Positions 4,971 to 5,063 of a stretch of 5,063 nt of DNA are shown here, in pieces (the stretch's first letter is position 1; each line of letters starts with the position of its first letter). This stretch comes from Oscillospiraceae bacterium (lineage in GTDB: Bacteria; Bacillota; Clostridia; Oscillospirales; Oscillospiraceae). The stretch is taken from contig JAEDIZ010000135.1 of the NCBI GenBank assembly GCA_016296635.1, positions 1-5,063 of the forward strand. The letters are read 5' to 3'. The notes under the pieces were generated by a model. That model was not told the DNA's origin and made no database searches. It saw only the letters and a list, made by a program, of their open reading frames with translations. Made by a program: the position numbers and the translations under genes.

Positions 4971-5063
4971 CATGAAGCTCGCTGATGACGAGCAAATCAC
5001 AGAAATGTGAAGTGCACCTTGTAAATTAAACAACGAGAAACATGAACAAACACCTTGGACAAT

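Larger units (their letters stand above)
4659..5063 (+). other. Non-coding rRNA-operon-like upstream region and leader
   Basis: About 400 bases without a credible gene. They hold three consensus promoters about 104 and 101 bases apart. After P3 comes a leader with GCACCTTGTAAATTAAACAA (from 5014) and a second CACCTTG at 5051, resembling the boxA-type antitermination signal (CTTTGAAAAC-like) that precedes 16S genes in Firmicutes. Stacked perfect promoters with UP-like tracts are typical of ribosomal RNA operons. I infer that 16S rRNA begins beyond the right edge; a tRNA cluster is the alternative. No 16S sequence is visible in the window. Confidence 0.6.

Noticed and set aside
4737..4993. Repeated promoter blocks considered as a CRISPR array or tandem repeat element
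   Set aside because: Similarity is limited to promoter elements and the first transcribed bases; the stretches between them are not uniform spacers and the repeats are not identical.

Overview
The window looks like chromosomal DNA from an endospore-forming member of the Firmicutes, most likely class Clostridia. The reasons are the dipicolinate synthase pair dpaA/dpaB, a DUF4364 family protein, a long-form ribosome hibernation factor, strong AGGAGG-type ribosome binding sites and consensus sigma-A promoters. Base composition is intermediate, not very AT-rich, which would fit a gut Oscillospirales/Ruminococcaceae-like lineage better than Clostridium proper. The genus cannot be fixed from the sequence.

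Layout. The left edge (1-649, minus strand) holds the N-terminal two thirds of an IS110-family transposase that runs off the window. Its start region (650-756) carries an inverted repeat that masks its own ribosome binding site, with a promoter inside the loop. On the same strand just upstream come dpaB (757-1329) and dpaA (1342-2172). These encode the two subunits of dipicolinate synthase, which makes the spore-core calcium chelator in the mother cell. A sporulation-type -10 element lies just before dpaA. A strong minus-strand terminator (2217-2243) separates dpaAB from a secreted CAP/SCP-domain protein (2294-3037).

Divergently, on the plus strand, a consensus promoter drives a DUF4364 winged-helix-like protein (3197-3736). 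It overlaps by four bases a 71-residue Cro/C1-type HTH protein (3733-3948). A second strong promoter then drives hpf (4078-4617), encoding long ribosome hibernation promoting factor, which ends in a clean intrinsic terminator (4628-4658).

The last 400 bases hold no credible gene. They carry three tandem sigma-A promoters, each with a perfect TTGACA and a 17-base spacer, followed by a boxA-like leader at the right edge. This is the usual architecture upstream of a ribosomal RNA operon, which I infer begins just beyond the window.

The most interesting signals are in the non-coding DNA: the self-masking transposase leader that ends a sporulation operon lacking a visible terminator of its own; small hairpins placed at or near the predicted +1 of four separate strong promoters (hpf and all three tandem promoters); and a possible sporulation promoter so close to dpaA that the mRNA would be nearly leaderless unless a TTG start is used. 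I did not see a CRISPR array, a tRNA or a clearly novel multi-gene system.
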